Numbered from the stretch's first letter, positions 14,438-23,013 are shown. The stretch: DNA of 64,000 nucleotides from Nocardioides turkmenicus (GCF_011045035.1 NZ_JAALAA010000013.1:82596-146595), one strand, 5' to 3'. The notes: generated by a model not told the origin, from the sequence alone. Translations and numbers: made by a program.

Positions 14438-16579
14438 CTAGCGCGGCAGCCCCAGGATCTGCTCCGCGGCCACGTTGCGGAGCACCTGGGTGGTGCCTCC
14501 GGCGATCGAGAGGCAGCGGGTCAGCTGCGACTGGTGCAGGTCCTCGCGGACCTGCGGGTCGTCGGTGACCGCGAGCGGACCGAGCAGGTCGACGACGAGC
14601 TCGGAGGCATCCTGGCGGTTGCGCACCGTCAGCAGCTTGGCGACCGACGACTCCGCGCCCGGCCCGCGGCCGGCGAGCGCCTTGAGCGTGGAGCGGACGC
14701 CGAGCAGAGCACAGACCGTGGAGAGGGCGACCGCATGGCCGACCCTTGCGAGCTCCGCGTCACCCCGGCCGCCGGCGAGCGCAACCGCCCGCTCGACGCT
14801 GCCACCGAGGTTGGTCGAGGCCATCGCGACCCGCTCGTTGGCCAGCGTCGTACGGGCCAGGCGCCAGCCGCCGTCGACCTCGCCGACCACGAGCTCGTCG
14901 GGCACGAACACGCCGTCGAGGAAGACCTCGTTGAAGAGGGCGTCACCGGTCAGCTCGCGCAGCGGACGCACGTCGATCCCTTCGCTGCGCATGTCCACGA
15001 GGAAGTAGGTGATGCCCTTGTGCTTGGGGACGTCGGGGTTCGTACGCGCCAGGCAGATCGCCCAGTCGGCCTCGGCCGCCAGCGAGGTCCACACCTTCTG
15101 CCCGGTCAGCCGCCAGCCGCCTTCGACCCGCTCGGCACGAGTGGACAGCGAGGCCAGATCGGAGCCGGCGCCGGGCTCGCTGAAGAGCTGGCACCAGACG
15201 ATCGCGCCGCGCAGCGAGGCGTGGACGAACCGCTCGCGCTGGGCGTCGGTGCCGTGCCTGAGGATGGTCGGCACGGCCCACCCGGCGATCTTGATGTCGG
15301 GCCGGGCCACCCCCGCCGCCGCGAGCTCCTCGTCGATGACGAGCTGCTCGACCGGCCCGGCACCGAGACCGTACGGAGCCGGCCAGTGCGGCGCCAGATA
15401 GCCGGCCTCGACGAGCGCGTCCCGGCGCTCGGCCTCCGGACGGGCGGCGATCGCGGCGACCGTCTCGCGCACCCGGGGACGTACGTCCTGGTCCTGGCCG
15501 TCGAGGTCGACCCGGACCGAGCGGCGGGTGCCGGCGACCGCATGCCGGGCGAGGGCGACCGCGTGGGCGTCGCCGGCACCGAGGAGACTGCGCAGAGCGA
15601 CCGCGCGGCGCAGGTAGAGGTGGGCGTCGTGCTCGAAGGTGAAGCCGATGCCGCCGAGGACCTGGATGCAGTCCTGCGCCGCCCGGACCGCGCCGTCGAG
15701 CGCGGTGACGCCCGCGACCTCCGCCGCGAAGGCCCACTGGTCGGCGTCGCCACCCTCGGACAGCGCGGTCTCGGCCGAGGCGGCCGCGTCCCAGGCCGTC
15801 GCGGCGACCGCCTCGGCCGTCTCCAGCATCTGCGCGCAGAGGTGCTTGATCGCCTGGAACGACCCGATCGGAGCGCCGAACTGCTCGCGCACCTTGGCGT
15901 ACTCGACCGCCGTGGTCAGGCACCACTGCGCGATCCCGGAGGCCTCCGCGGCGGCGAGCGTGAGTGCCGTACGCCGCACCGCGGCGCCGCTCAGGCCGGG
16001 GACCTCGACGGCCTCGCCGGCGTCGATGTCGACCTGCACCTCGGCGACCCGCCGGGTCAGATCGGGGCCTACCTGGGGACGTACGTCGACCTGCTCCGCC
16101 CCGAGGACGAACCAGCGCTCCGCGCCGTCACGGTCCCGGGCGCCGACCAGCAGGTGGGCCGTTCCTCCGCCGTCGTAGACGACCGGAACGGTGCCCGCGA
16201 GACGCTCCCCGACCTCGAGGACCGGGTCGAGCGCCATCCCGCATCCCCCAGCGGTGACGGCCGCGACGACGTCGTCGAGCTGCGCCGCGCCTGCGTGAAA
16301 GGCGGCCACCGCGCTGCCGAGGAGCGGACCCGGAAGCAGCTCGTGGGCGCAGGCCTCGAGCGCGACCGCGGCGTCCAGCAGCGTGCCGCCGCCACCGTTC
16401 GGCTCGGGCGCCGCGATGCCGGCGACACCGTACTCCTCGACACCTCGCCACACCTCGTCGAAGTCCGCGGAGGCGGTGCCCTCGGCGGCCCGCGCCAGCG
16501 CGATCCCACCCAGGCCCTTCGCCCAGTCGCGCAGGCTCTCGCTGAGGGCTTGGTGTTCGTCGGTGATGCCGATCGGCAC
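14438..16579 (-). CDS. fadE34: Steroid acyl-CoA dehydrogenase FadE34 (ChsE3) like
   Basis: A 713-residue double acyl-CoA dehydrogenase. The first module contains EYAKVREQFGAPIGSFQAIK and QVLGGIGFTFEHDAHLYLRR; the second has CQLFSEPGAGSDLASL, GQKVWTSLAAEADW and the terminal IAGGTTQVLRNVAAEQILGL. Length and architecture match mycobacterial FadE34, which oxidises C24 steroid CoA esters in cholesterol side-chain degradation and is encoded divergently from kstR, exactly as here. ATG at 16579 has AGGAGG upstream. Two KstR-type boxes lie in the shared promoter region. Confidence 0.9.
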   Translation of the reverse strand: MPIGITDEHQALSESLRDWAKGLGGIALARAAEGTASADFDEVWRGVEEYGVAGIAAPEPNGGGGTLLDAAVALEACAHELLPGPLLGSAVAAFHAGAAQLDDVVAAVTAGGCGMALDPVLEVGERLAGTVPVVYDGGGTAHLLVGARDRDGAERWFVLGAEQVDVRPQVGPDLTRRVAEVQVDIDAGEAVEVPGLSGAAVRRTALTLAAAEASGIAQWCLTTAVEYAKVREQFGAPIGSFQAIKHLCAQMLETAEAVAATAWDAAASAETALSEGGDADQWAFAAEVAGVTALDGAVRAAQDCIQVLGGIGFTFEHDAHLYLRRAVALRSLLGAGDAHAVALARHAVAGTRRSVRVDLDGQDQDVRPRVRETVAAIAARPEAERRDALVEAGYLAPHWPAPYGLGAGPVEQLVIDEELAAAGVARPDIKIAGWAVPTILRHGTDAQRERFVHASLRGAIVWCQLFSEPGAGSDLASLSTRAERVEGGWRLTGQKVWTSLAAEADWAICLARTNPDVPKHKGITYFLVDMRSEGIDVRPLRELTGDALFNEVFLDGVFVPDELVVGEVDGGWRLARTTLANERVAMASTNLGGSVERAVALAGGRGDAELARVGHAVALSTVCALLGVRSTLKALAGRGPGAESSVAKLLTVRNRQDASELVVDLLGPLAVTDDPQVREDLHQSQLTRCLSIAGGTTQVLRNVAAEQILGLPR

Positions 16580-16625
16580 AGGGACCTCCTACTATTTCCG
16601 CGGCCTTCTGGAATAGAGACTGATG

Positions 16626-16639
16626 TAGAACGTGTTGCA
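16626..16639. promoter_or_regulatory. KstR operator, fadE34-proximal
   Basis: TAGAACGTGTTGCA matches TnnAACnnGTTnnA. It lies 46 bases upstream of the fadE34 start in the divergent fadE34-kstR region, so it can serve both promoter repression and autoregulation. Confidence 0.75.
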
Positions 16640-16654
16640 AGTCTAGACTCACGA

Positions 16655-16668
16655 AGGAACGTGTTTCA
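16655..16668. promoter_or_regulatory. Second, weaker KstR-like site, kstR-proximal
   Basis: AGGAACGTGTTTCA keeps the AACnnGTT core and the terminal A of the KstR consensus but has A in place of the first T. Its centre lies 29 bp from that of the first box in the same intergenic region, suggesting cooperative or independent control of kstR itself. Confidence 0.5.
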
Positions 16669-16740
16669 CTCCCAGGTGCCGATGCGGTTAGCCTGGAAAC
16701 CACAGATCGAGATCCGGTCATAGTCCTAGGGGGACAACCA

Positions 16741-17376
16741 GTGACGTCCGTCAGCGCGGAGCCGCGCAACACCGATGGCCCCACCCCGGCCACCGCACCC
16801 ACCGGTGGGTCCGCGGCCCAGCGAGAGCGCCGGCGGCGCATCCTCGATGCCACGATCACGCTCGCTGCCGAGGGCGGCTTCGACGCCGTCCAAATGCGGG
16901 CCGTCGCCGAGCAGGCCGAGGTCGCGCTCGGCACCCTCTACCGCTACTTCCCCTCGAAGATCCACCTGCTGGTCTCCGCCCTGGCGCGCGAGTTCACCAA
17001 GGACGTCGAGCGCTCCGCCGTCCGCGCGACCCCGGGCGACACCGCTCACGAGCGGATCATGTACGTCCTCAACCGCCGCACCCGCGCCCTGCAGAAGCAG
17101 CCGAAGCTCACCGAGGCCCTGGTCCGCGCCTTCATGTTCGCCGACCAGTCGGTGACCGGCGAGATCCACGAGGTCGGCACCAGCCTGACCACCGTCATCG
17201 CACGCGCCATGCACGGCGCCCCCGACCACGGAGAGGTCACCGAGGAGGAGGCCGCCATCATCCGGATCATCTCCGACGTATGGCTCTCCGCCCTCATCTC
17301 CTGGGTCACCGGCCGCATGGACGAGCAGGACGTCGAGAAGTCGATCGACGTCGCCGTACGCCTCCTGCTGCGCTGA
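16741..17376 (+). CDS. kstR: KstR, TetR-family repressor of steroid catabolism
   Basis: A 211-residue TetR protein. The HTH (AAEGGFDAVQMRAVAEQAEV then ALGTLYRYFPSKIHLLVSAL) is nearly superimposable on mycobacterial KstR (VQMRAVADRADVAVGTLYRYFPSK), and the C-terminus keeps ISDVWLSALISWVTGR. KstR represses cholesterol uptake and side-chain/ring degradation genes and is released by 3-oxo-steroid CoA thioesters. GTG start with an AGGGGGA ribosome site. It is divergent from fadE34, a conserved arrangement, and KstR boxes occur at all the steroid promoters in the window. Confidence 0.93.
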   Translation: MTSVSAEPRNTDGPTPATAPTGGSAAQRERRRRILDATITLAAEGGFDAVQMRAVAEQAEVALGTLYRYFPSKIHLLVSALAREFTKDVERSAVRATPGDTAHERIMYVLNRRTRALQKQPKLTEALVRAFMFADQSVTGEIHEVGTSLTTVIARAMHGAPDHGEVTEEEAAIIRIISDVWLSALISWVTGRMDEQDVEKSIDVAVRLLLR

Positions 17377-17402
17377 CCCTGGATCTCACCGGCACTCCGG
17401 TC

Positions 17403-17476
17403 GGCCGAGGCGTCACCTACGTCGGCCGAGTCGGCAGCCCGCTGACGTGTCGAACGACGTACCTGACGCCTCGGCC
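17403..17476. terminator. Long inverted repeat between convergent genes
   Basis: Arms 17403-17424 and 17455-17476 (GGCCGAGGCGTCACCTACGT... with its near-complement) pair at 20 of 22 positions. The loop contains a GCCGAGTCGGC core at 17425-17435. It sits between the convergent kstR and 17497-18375 genes, so a bidirectional terminator is likely. The same words recur in other intergenic hairpins of this window. Confidence 0.6.
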
Positions 17477-17496
17477 TGCCTTGGCGACCACTCGAC

Positions 17497-18375
17497 CTAG
17501 TTGCAATCGGCCGGCTTCTTGGACGCGGACGCCTCCTCAGGCGTCATCGCGCGGCTGTTGCAGGCCTCCGCCCAGATGAGCTCGTAGGGGAGGTCTTCGC
17601 CGTAACCTGTGATCGCGAACGGGCGGTCGCCGGGGGCGTTGATCGTCATCGTCTCGCGCTTGCCGTTGTCGACATAGTCTGCCTCGAGCACCCACTGGCA
17701 GGTCTGCCTCGCGCTGGTCGCCTGAATGGCGATGATCACGGTCTCACCCTTCTCGAGCGTCACCGTGCCGTTGTCGAAGTACGCCGTGCCGTCCTCGACC
17801 GAGATCAGCTCGGGCGAGCCGGCGTCGATGGCCGTCCTCAGCTCGATCTTGTCGCCCTCGCCCTGCGGGATGTCGTCGACGAGGGTGCCTCGTTCGATCC
17901 GCTCAGTGCATGGGCCCGTCCGCTCGGGGCGCAGGTCGGTGATCACAACCGGGTCGCGGTGGCGGCCGACGAGCGTGACCTCCCATGTCACGCGGCCGGC
18001 GGCGTACCACTCGTGCTGCGCTTCCCAATCAGGATCGTTGACCTTCTTCCTGGCGTCGGTCATGTCATCGAACTCCACCGCCTCCGGGATCAGCACCGGG
18101 CCACTCATCGGCTGCCGGCGTACGTCCACGACCTTGATGCCGCTGCCCGGCTCGTCCCAACCGTCGGGCAGCAGTCCGGTGACGAGATTCGCCAGACCAC
18201 TGGTGAACACCGCGAGCACCGCCGCTGCGATGGCCGCTGAGACGAACAGCACGTGCTTCTTCGTGAACCTCATGATCGACCGCGTGGCGCCCTCGCGCTG
18301 CTGATCGGACTCCGGCCTGCCCTCCGTCGCATGTGCCATCGCATCCGGGGACTTCTCGGGTGCCTCCTCCTCCAT
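17497..18375 (-). CDS. Single-pass membrane protein of unknown function
   Basis: A 292-residue protein. Residues 1-37 are acidic then basic and cytoplasmic; one membrane helix lies at ~41-60 (VLFVSAAIAAAVLAVFTSGL); the rest is predicted extracytoplasmic and beta-rich, ending in a short charged tail with a final Cys. Cysteines at PCTER, TCQW, EACN and the C-terminus could form disulfides. No family recognised. The start overlaps the stop of the upstream polytopic membrane protein by one base (TGATG), so the two are coupled and probably act together at the envelope. Being inside the steroid region suggests, but does not show, a link. Confidence 0.7.
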   Translation of the reverse strand: MEEEAPEKSPDAMAHATEGRPESDQQREGATRSIMRFTKKHVLFVSAAIAAAVLAVFTSGLANLVTGLLPDGWDEPGSGIKVVDVRRQPMSGPVLIPEAVEFDDMTDARKKVNDPDWEAQHEWYAAGRVTWEVTLVGRHRDPVVITDLRPERTGPCTERIERGTLVDDIPQGEGDKIELRTAIDAGSPELISVEDGTAYFDNGTVTLEKGETVIIAIQATSARQTCQWVLEADYVDNGKRETMTINAPGDRPFAITGYGEDLPYELIWAEACNSRAMTPEEASASKKPADCN

Positions 18376-19541
18376 CAGTCCACACTCCCTTCGAGAACGA
18401 CGTCATCGGGCTCCGCCTCAACCGCGGGGCCGTCTGAGGGCCGGCGAGCCAACGCGACCGCAACGCCGGCGAGCCATCCGAAGCAGGTCGCGAAACGAAC
18501 CGCATCGGTAACGTTGCCCAGCGCGATGTGGTAAGCGAACATGCCGTCATAGGGAGGCGGCAGAACAACGCCCTCTAGCAGTCCCACGACGATGGCGACC
18601 ACCGCCACGAGCCCCCAGACCTGCAGCACGACACCGACGACGTTCGGCTTGCCTCCGCCCCGCCAGCGCGCGACCAACAGCAGCACGCAGACCCAGAGGA
18701 GCATGAGGAAGGCGGCCGAGGTCAGTGCGCGCGGAAGCCAGACCGAGGTGTCGAACGTGCCGCTGAGTGAGGTCGGGTCAGCCGGCGCACCGAGTCTGGC
18801 GTGGAGGAACCAGACCAGCCGCACCCATCTGTCCCGCGGCTCACTGAACGCGTCGACATCGGCATCCGGACCGTAGTCCCAGACCAGTCCGCCGACGAGC
18901 ACCACCAGCAGCAGGGGCATCACCGCGCAGGTCGCGACCCAGCGGGCTCCCGTCCTTCCGACAGCGGAGGCCGGCCTACGCCGCCCCTCGGCGGAGTCCG
19001 CACCTTCCCGAAGGGTCGACGCAAGATGGATGAGGAGCGCCACGGTGTACGCCACGAAGCCGCCTACGGCCCCGATGATGATGCCGAGCCAGACGCCGTC
19101 GTCCGACCACACCGGGACGAAGCTGGCGAACGAATCGGCGTACTCCAACATCCTCGCCGCGTGCAGGACGATGCCGAACAGGTTGGTGAGTCCGCCCGCG
19201 ATCAGTGCACCCGCGAGAACTCGCCCGGCGACACCACCCGGAGCCTCGGGACCGTTGCGAAGGATCGTGTAGACGACCGCGACGAGCACCAGCGCGAAGA
19301 CCACGGTCGGCCACGCCGACACCGGCGGATCGGTGTGTTCGTACCTGACCATCGTCCCCCAGAGGAACGACACACTGGTCAACAGTTCGGAGACCAGCGC
19401 CCCAAACCATCCCAGGCCGCGCTCATACCAGATCGAGTACGCTCTGCCGGTCTCGATCGGGACCACCAGCGCGAACAGGTACGCCCATGCGAAGACTGCG
19501 AACACCGCCATGGTGACGATCGCGCTGCGTCCTCGAGACAA
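18375..19541 (-). CDS. Polytopic membrane protein of unknown function
   Basis: A 388-residue hydrophobic protein with about eight membrane segments, for example AIVTMAVFAVFAWAYLFALV at the N-terminus, VVFALVLVAVVYTIL, VIGLL-like central helices and VWGLVAVVAIVVGLLEGVVL near residue 330, closed by an acidic cytoplasmic tail. No transporter or enzyme motif is evident. It is the upstream partner of the single-pass protein at 17497-18375. No KstR box is visible upstream, so it may be independent of the steroid regulon. Confidence 0.7.
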   Translation of the reverse strand: MSRGRSAIVTMAVFAVFAWAYLFALVVPIETGRAYSIWYERGLGWFGALVSELLTSVSFLWGTMVRYEHTDPPVSAWPTVVFALVLVAVVYTILRNGPEAPGGVAGRVLAGALIAGGLTNLFGIVLHAARMLEYADSFASFVPVWSDDGVWLGIIIGAVGGFVAYTVALLIHLASTLREGADSAEGRRRPASAVGRTGARWVATCAVMPLLLVVLVGGLVWDYGPDADVDAFSEPRDRWVRLVWFLHARLGAPADPTSLSGTFDTSVWLPRALTSAAFLMLLWVCVLLLVARWRGGGKPNVVGVVLQVWGLVAVVAIVVGLLEGVVLPPPYDGMFAYHIALGNVTDAVRFATCFGWLAGVAVALARRPSDGPAVEAEPDDVVLEGSVD

Positions 19542-19637
19542 TGTTCTGATGGCCTTCGGCTCGTCCCCGCTGACAGAAACCTTCCCGCGGAAGTATGCCG
19601 CAGAACGACCCTCAGCGTCGCCGACTCGACCGACTCG

Positions 19638-20396
19638 TCAGCCGCCGTACGCGTGGGTGGCGGTGGCGCCGCCGTCGATGGCGATCTCGGCGCCGGTGAC
19701 GAAGCCAGACTCGTCGGAGGCGAGGTAGACGTAGAGCGGGGCGATGTCCTCGGGGTGGCCGACGCGCTTGAGTGCCACCTTGGAGCCGCCGAACTCCATC
19801 GCGGCGTCGTCGGCGCCGACGCCGCGGGTCATGGGGGTGTCGATCATGCCGGGATGGACGGAGTTGACCCGGATGCCGCTGGGGCCGAGCTCGAGGGCGG
19901 CGGCCTTGGTCATCCCACGGATCGCGAACTTGGTGGAGGTGTAGCCGGCCACGAACGCCATCCCGGCCAGGCCCTCGATCGAGGAGGCGTTGATGATCGA
20001 GCCACCGCCGTGCTCCTTCATCGTCGCGATCACCGAGCGCATGCCGAGGAAGCAGCCGAGGGTGTTGACCCGCCACAGCAGCTCGAACTCCTCGACCGGC
20101 TGGGTCAGGATCTCGCCGAAGCGCAGGATGCCGGCGTTGTTGGCGAGCACGTTGACCGGACCGTACGCAGCGCCAGTCTCGGCCACCAGCGACGTCCAGG
20201 ACTCCTCCGAGCTCACGTCGTGGTGCACGAAGAGCGCCGACTCCCCCAGCTCCTCGGCGAGCAGCTTGCCGGGCTCGTCGGCCACGTCGGCGATGACCAC
20301 CTTGGCGCCCTCGGCGACGAAGGCGCGCGCGATCGCGGCTCCCTGGCCCTGCGCGCCGCCGGTGACGATCGCGATCTTGCCTTCGAGACGTGCCAT
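19638..20396 (-). CDS. SDR family dehydrogenase, hydroxysteroid-type (FabG3-like)
   Basis: A 252-residue classical short-chain dehydrogenase: TGGAQGQGAA cofactor motif, NNAG at ~90, SSIEGLAG with catalytic Ser, YTSTK with Tyr/Lys, and VHPGMIDTPM. The SIEGLAG...LELGPSGIRVNSVHPG block is close to mycobacterial Rv2002 (FabG3), a 3-alpha/20-beta-hydroxysteroid dehydrogenase. It overlaps the end of the preceding SDR by one base, so it is the last gene of the operon 21983-19638 headed by a KstR box. The exact substrate is inferred from context. Confidence 0.8.
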   Translation of the reverse strand: MARLEGKIAIVTGGAQGQGAAIARAFVAEGAKVVIADVADEPGKLLAEELGESALFVHHDVSSEESWTSLVAETGAAYGPVNVLANNAGILRFGEILTQPVEEFELLWRVNTLGCFLGMRSVIATMKEHGGGSIINASSIEGLAGMAFVAGYTSTKFAIRGMTKAAALELGPSGIRVNSVHPGMIDTPMTRGVGADDAAMEFGGSKVALKRVGHPEDIAPLYVYLASDESGFVTGAEIAIDGGATATHAYGG

Positions 20397-21274
20397 CACT
20401 GCTCCTTCAGCTTGAGCTGCATGATCGAGTCGGCCGAGAACCCGGCCGCGGGGTCGCGGTCGGCGAACCAGCCGCCGACCTCCTTGTCGAGCGAGTCGAG
20501 GTCCCAGGCGGCGTTGTCGAACCGCTCCGCGACGGTCGGCGGCGCCAGCACGGCGATCATCCCGCCGTAGACCACGAAGACCTGCCCGGTGATCGCAGCG
20601 GCAGCGGGCGAGGCGAGATAGGTGACCAGCGGCGCCACGTGCTCGGGCCCGTAGGAGTCGCCCGAGAGCACACCCTCGGTCATCGCCGTCGCCGCCCGCG
20701 GGCAGATCGCGTTGGCGCGTACGCCGGAGCGACCCATCGAGCGGGCCGTCGACATCGTCAGCGCGGTGATCCCGGCCTTCGCGGCGCCGTAGTTGGCCTG
20801 CCCCGGGGGTCCGGACAGGAACGCCTCCGAGGAGGTGTTCACCACCGCGGCGTCGACCGGTGCGCCGGTCGACTTGGCGACCGAGCGCCAGTGGGCCGAG
20901 GCGTTGCGGGTGAGCAGGAAGTGGCCGCGCAGGTGGACGCGTACGACGAGGTCGAACTCCTCGTCGGACATGTTGAAGAGCATCTTGTCGCGGGTGATGC
21001 CCGCGTTGTTGACCACGATGTCCAGGCCGCCGAACCCGTCGACGGCGGCGGCCATCATCGCGTCGGCGGTGGCGCGCTCGCTCACGTCGCCGGCGGCGAT
21101 CACCGCCTCGCCACCGAACCCGCGGATCTCCTCGGCGGCCTCCTCGGCGGCGCCGGGCAGGTCGTTGAGCACCACCCGCGCGCCCGCACGCGCGAGGGCG
21201 ACCGCCTCGGCGCGCCCGAGCCCCGCCCCGGAACCGGTGACGATCGCGATCTTGCCTGTCAGGTCAACACTCAC
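20396..21274 (-). CDS. hsd4A: SDR family dehydrogenase, Hsd4A-like
   Basis: A 292-residue SDR: TGSGAGLGRAEA at the N-terminus, NNAGITRDKMLFNMSDEEFD, VNTSSEAFLSGPPGQANYGA (Ser, Tyr) and a C-terminal extension after GQVFVVYGG. This resembles mycobacterial Hsd4A (Rv3502c), the 3-hydroxyacyl-CoA/17-beta-hydroxysteroid dehydrogenase of cholesterol side-chain oxidation. The neighbourhood hsd4A-fdxD next to mce4 is conserved in Mycobacterium, which supports the symbol. GTG start; six bases after the ferredoxin stop. Confidence 0.8.
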   Translation of the reverse strand: MSVDLTGKIAIVTGSGAGLGRAEAVALARAGARVVLNDLPGAAEEAAEEIRGFGGEAVIAAGDVSERATADAMMAAAVDGFGGLDIVVNNAGITRDKMLFNMSDEEFDLVVRVHLRGHFLLTRNASAHWRSVAKSTGAPVDAAVVNTSSEAFLSGPPGQANYGAAKAGITALTMSTARSMGRSGVRANAICPRAATAMTEGVLSGDSYGPEHVAPLVTYLASPAAAAITGQVFVVYGGMIAVLAPPTVAERFDNAAWDLDSLDKEVGGWFADRDPAAGFSADSIMQLKLKEQ

Positions 21275-21280
21275 GTGGTG

Positions 21281-21475
21281 CTACTCCTCGATCCTCAGGG
21301 CCGCCTTGGGGCAGCCGGCCACGGCCTGCTCGACGCGGTCACGGTTCTCGTCGGTCACTGTCGGGTCCGCGATCTGCAGGTAGTCGTCGTCGTCGATCTC
21401 GAACACGTCGGGCGCGAACGACTCGCACATCCCGTTGGACTCGCACAGGTCGAAGTCCGCGATCACCTTTGCCAT
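21281..21475 (-). CDS. fdxD: Small ferredoxin, FdxD-like (3Fe-4S type)
   Basis: A 64-residue acidic ferredoxin. The cysteines CESNGMC and the later CP motif (AVAGCPKAAL) give three ligands, typical of the [3Fe-4S] ferredoxins that serve P450s and acyl-CoA dehydrogenase-type redox in Actinobacteria. FdxD of Mycobacterium lies in the same place beside hsd4A and mce4. It probably delivers electrons within the KstR regulon; the partner is not identified here. Confidence 0.85.
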   Translation of the reverse strand: MAKVIADFDLCESNGMCESFAPDVFEIDDDDYLQIADPTVTDENRDRVEQAVAGCPKAALRIEE

Positions 21476-21506
21476 GTCCGTCTCCTTGTCCTCGTCATCA
21501 TCGACG

Positions 21507-21983
21507 TCAGCCTTGACCGGGCAGCGCGCCCAGCTTGCGGTGGTCCCAGCTTGCGATCTTGTCGGGCTCGATGACGATGCCGACGCGCTTGTGGGCCTGC
21601 TTCGACACCAGGTCCTCGCCGAGCTCGCCCAGGTCGGCGCCGTCGGCCATCCGGGCCATCACCCGCGACCCGATGCTCTTGATCTCGTCGTAGTCCTCGA
21701 CGAGCCGCGCCTTGCCGGTGATGCTCACCCCGCGCAGCTCGAAGTAGTCCACGCCGTCCTCGACCAGGCAAGTGACCCGCGGGTCGCGGCGCAGGTTGCG
21801 GACCTTCTGCGAGGACCCGTAGGTCCAGAAGACGATCTTTCCCTCGTCGAGCACGTAGAACAGCGTGGTCAGGTGCGGAGCGCCGTCGGCTCCGACGGTC
21901 GCGACCTGCACCTTCATCTGCGAGCCGAGGAACTCCTCGATCTCGGCTTCGGTCAGCTGAACGGACTGGCGCGAGCCGGCCAT
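21507..21983 (-). CDS. PPOX-class FMN/F420-dependent oxidoreductase-like protein
   Basis: A 158-residue split-barrel flavin protein (pyridoxamine-oxidase fold): VATVGADGAPHLTTLFYVLD, then FWTYGSSQKVRNLRRDPRVT, a cofactor-binding pattern shared by PPOX-class F420-dependent reductases. First gene of the operon with fdxD and the two SDRs, 23 bases downstream of a perfect KstR palindrome. ATG at 21983 is preferred over longer in-frame starts because it keeps the KstR box upstream. Cofactor choice and substrate are inference. Confidence 0.8.
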   Translation of the reverse strand: MAGSRQSVQLTEAEIEEFLGSQMKVQVATVGADGAPHLTTLFYVLDEGKIVFWTYGSSQKVRNLRRDPRVTCLVEDGVDYFELRGVSITGKARLVEDYDEIKSIGSRVMARMADGADLGELGEDLVSKQAHKRVGIVIEPDKIASWDHRKLGALPGQG

Positions 21984-22006
21984 GTGCCCTCCTAGAGCGG
22001 TGAAAC

Positions 22007-22020
22007 TAGAACACGTTCTA
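22007..22020. promoter_or_regulatory. KstR operator, perfect palindrome
   Basis: TAGAACACGTTCTA is a perfect 14-bp palindrome and an exact match to the KstR consensus. It lies in the gap between the end of the mce operon and the start of the PPOX-fdxD-hsd4A operon and should control the latter. Confidence 0.85.
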
Positions 22021-22096
22021 CCATAACAGAATGGAGTGCTCCCCTGGAGGGGGCCTCTTGGTGAGACTAGGCCCATCGTCTCGGGCTCCGCTTCGA

Positions 22097-22930
22097 CTAC
22101 GAAGCAGCCTTCATCTCGGAGATCAGCCAGCCGCCGTCCTCCTTGACCAGCGTGAGCACCTCCCATGTCGGGCTGACCACGGTGTTCTTGGTCTTCGGCG
22201 CGCTCGCGCTCTGGTTGACGAAGAGCAGCACCTTCGCGGACTCCTCGGTGGCGGAGATGATCGAGGCGGCGCAGTCCTCGTCGACACAGGCCTTGCCCTC
22301 CTCGGCCGCCTTCGCGCCCTCCTCGGAGAGCGGCGCGACCTGGGCGTCGACCTTGATCCCGAGATCGGCCTGCTCCTTGCGCTTGTCCTCGCCGGGCAGC
22401 GTCTTGTCATACTCCTTCTGCATCGCCGGCGTCATCAGCTTCTTCGCCGCTGCGATGTCCTTCTCCGCGCTGGCGGCCTGGTACGACATCACCGTCTGGG
22501 TCAGCCCGACCGAGTGCTCCATGATCGCCGCCCGCGACCCGGCCGCGGTCAGCTCGCCACCGGGCGCCACGTCGTCCTTCGACGCCATGTCGACAGCCAG
22601 CCAGAGCAGACCACCGGCCACCAGGACGAGTACGCCGAGAACGGCTGTCAGCACCCGGCTCCCGTCACCCAGCCACCGCTCCGTGAACCCGGCCCGCGCC
22701 TCGCCCGAAGCCTCACCCTCATCCTCAGGTTGAGGCTCCGATTCGGTCTCCACGTCCTCCGGAGCAGCCACCTCGTCGCGTACGTCCTGCGGTTCTGCCT
22801 CCTCGGCCGGAGGCAGCAGGTCGGACCCGCAATAACGGCACTTGATCGCGGCCGCCTTGATCGTCTCCGCGCAGAAGGGGCACTCCTTCTGGCCGGTGGA
22901 GACCGATCCGTTCGCCCGTACGCCTGTCAT
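22097..22930 (-). CDS. Mce-associated membrane protein with N-terminal zinc ribbon
   Basis: A 277-residue protein. A CPFC...CRYC zinc ribbon lies at residues ~17-35, followed by an acidic Glu/Pro-rich linker, one membrane helix (~95-113, AVLGVLVLVAGGLLWLAVDM) and an extracytoplasmic domain of ~150 residues ending in WEVLTLVKEDGGWLISEM, the NTF2-like layout typical of Mce-associated proteins. ATG at 22930 follows GGAGGT by seven bases and overlaps the stop of the mini-ORF 22927-23013. It closes the mce4 operon and presumably stabilises the importer. Confidence 0.8.
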   Translation of the reverse strand: MTGVRANGSVSTGQKECPFCAETIKAAAIKCRYCGSDLLPPAEEAEPQDVRDEVAAPEDVETESEPQPEDEGEASGEARAGFTERWLGDGSRVLTAVLGVLVLVAGGLLWLAVDMASKDDVAPGGELTAAGSRAAIMEHSVGLTQTVMSYQAASAEKDIAAAKKLMTPAMQKEYDKTLPGEDKRKEQADLGIKVDAQVAPLSEEGAKAAEEGKACVDEDCAASIISATEESAKVLLFVNQSASAPKTKNTVVSPTWEVLTLVKEDGGWLISEMKAAS

Positions 22931-23013
22931 CGGGCCACCTCCGTAGCGCAAGCGCCAGGGTACGGACGCGCCCCGATGAGGATCCCATTGTTCACTCGCT
23001 GACGCTCGCTCAT
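22927..23013 (-). CDS. Coupled mini-ORF (28 codons), MSERQR...RPYP...TEV type, copy 2
   Basis: ATG overlaps the stop of the Mce-associated gene upstream (TGATG), and its own TGA overlaps the next start (ATGA). It encodes 28 residues with MSERQR at the start, RPYP in the middle and ATEV near the end. The codons of TEV (ACGGAGGTG) contain the ribosome site of the next gene. A homologous 27-codon ORF occupies the mce4B-mce4C gap. Expression is unproven; a mobile palindromic element adapted for translational coupling is the main alternative. Confidence 0.5.
   Translation of the reverse strand: MSERQRVNNGILIGARPYPGACATEVAR

Noticed and set aside
14297..16723. An 808-codon plus-strand open frame over fadE34
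   Set aside because: Same reasoning; the minus-strand protein is a full-length FadE34-like enzyme with a Shine-Dalgarno and KstR box.
22007..22020. KstR2-type rather than KstR site
   Set aside because: The central AACnnGTT with flanking T/A fits KstR, KstR itself is encoded here, and the genes controlled are side-chain and uptake genes.
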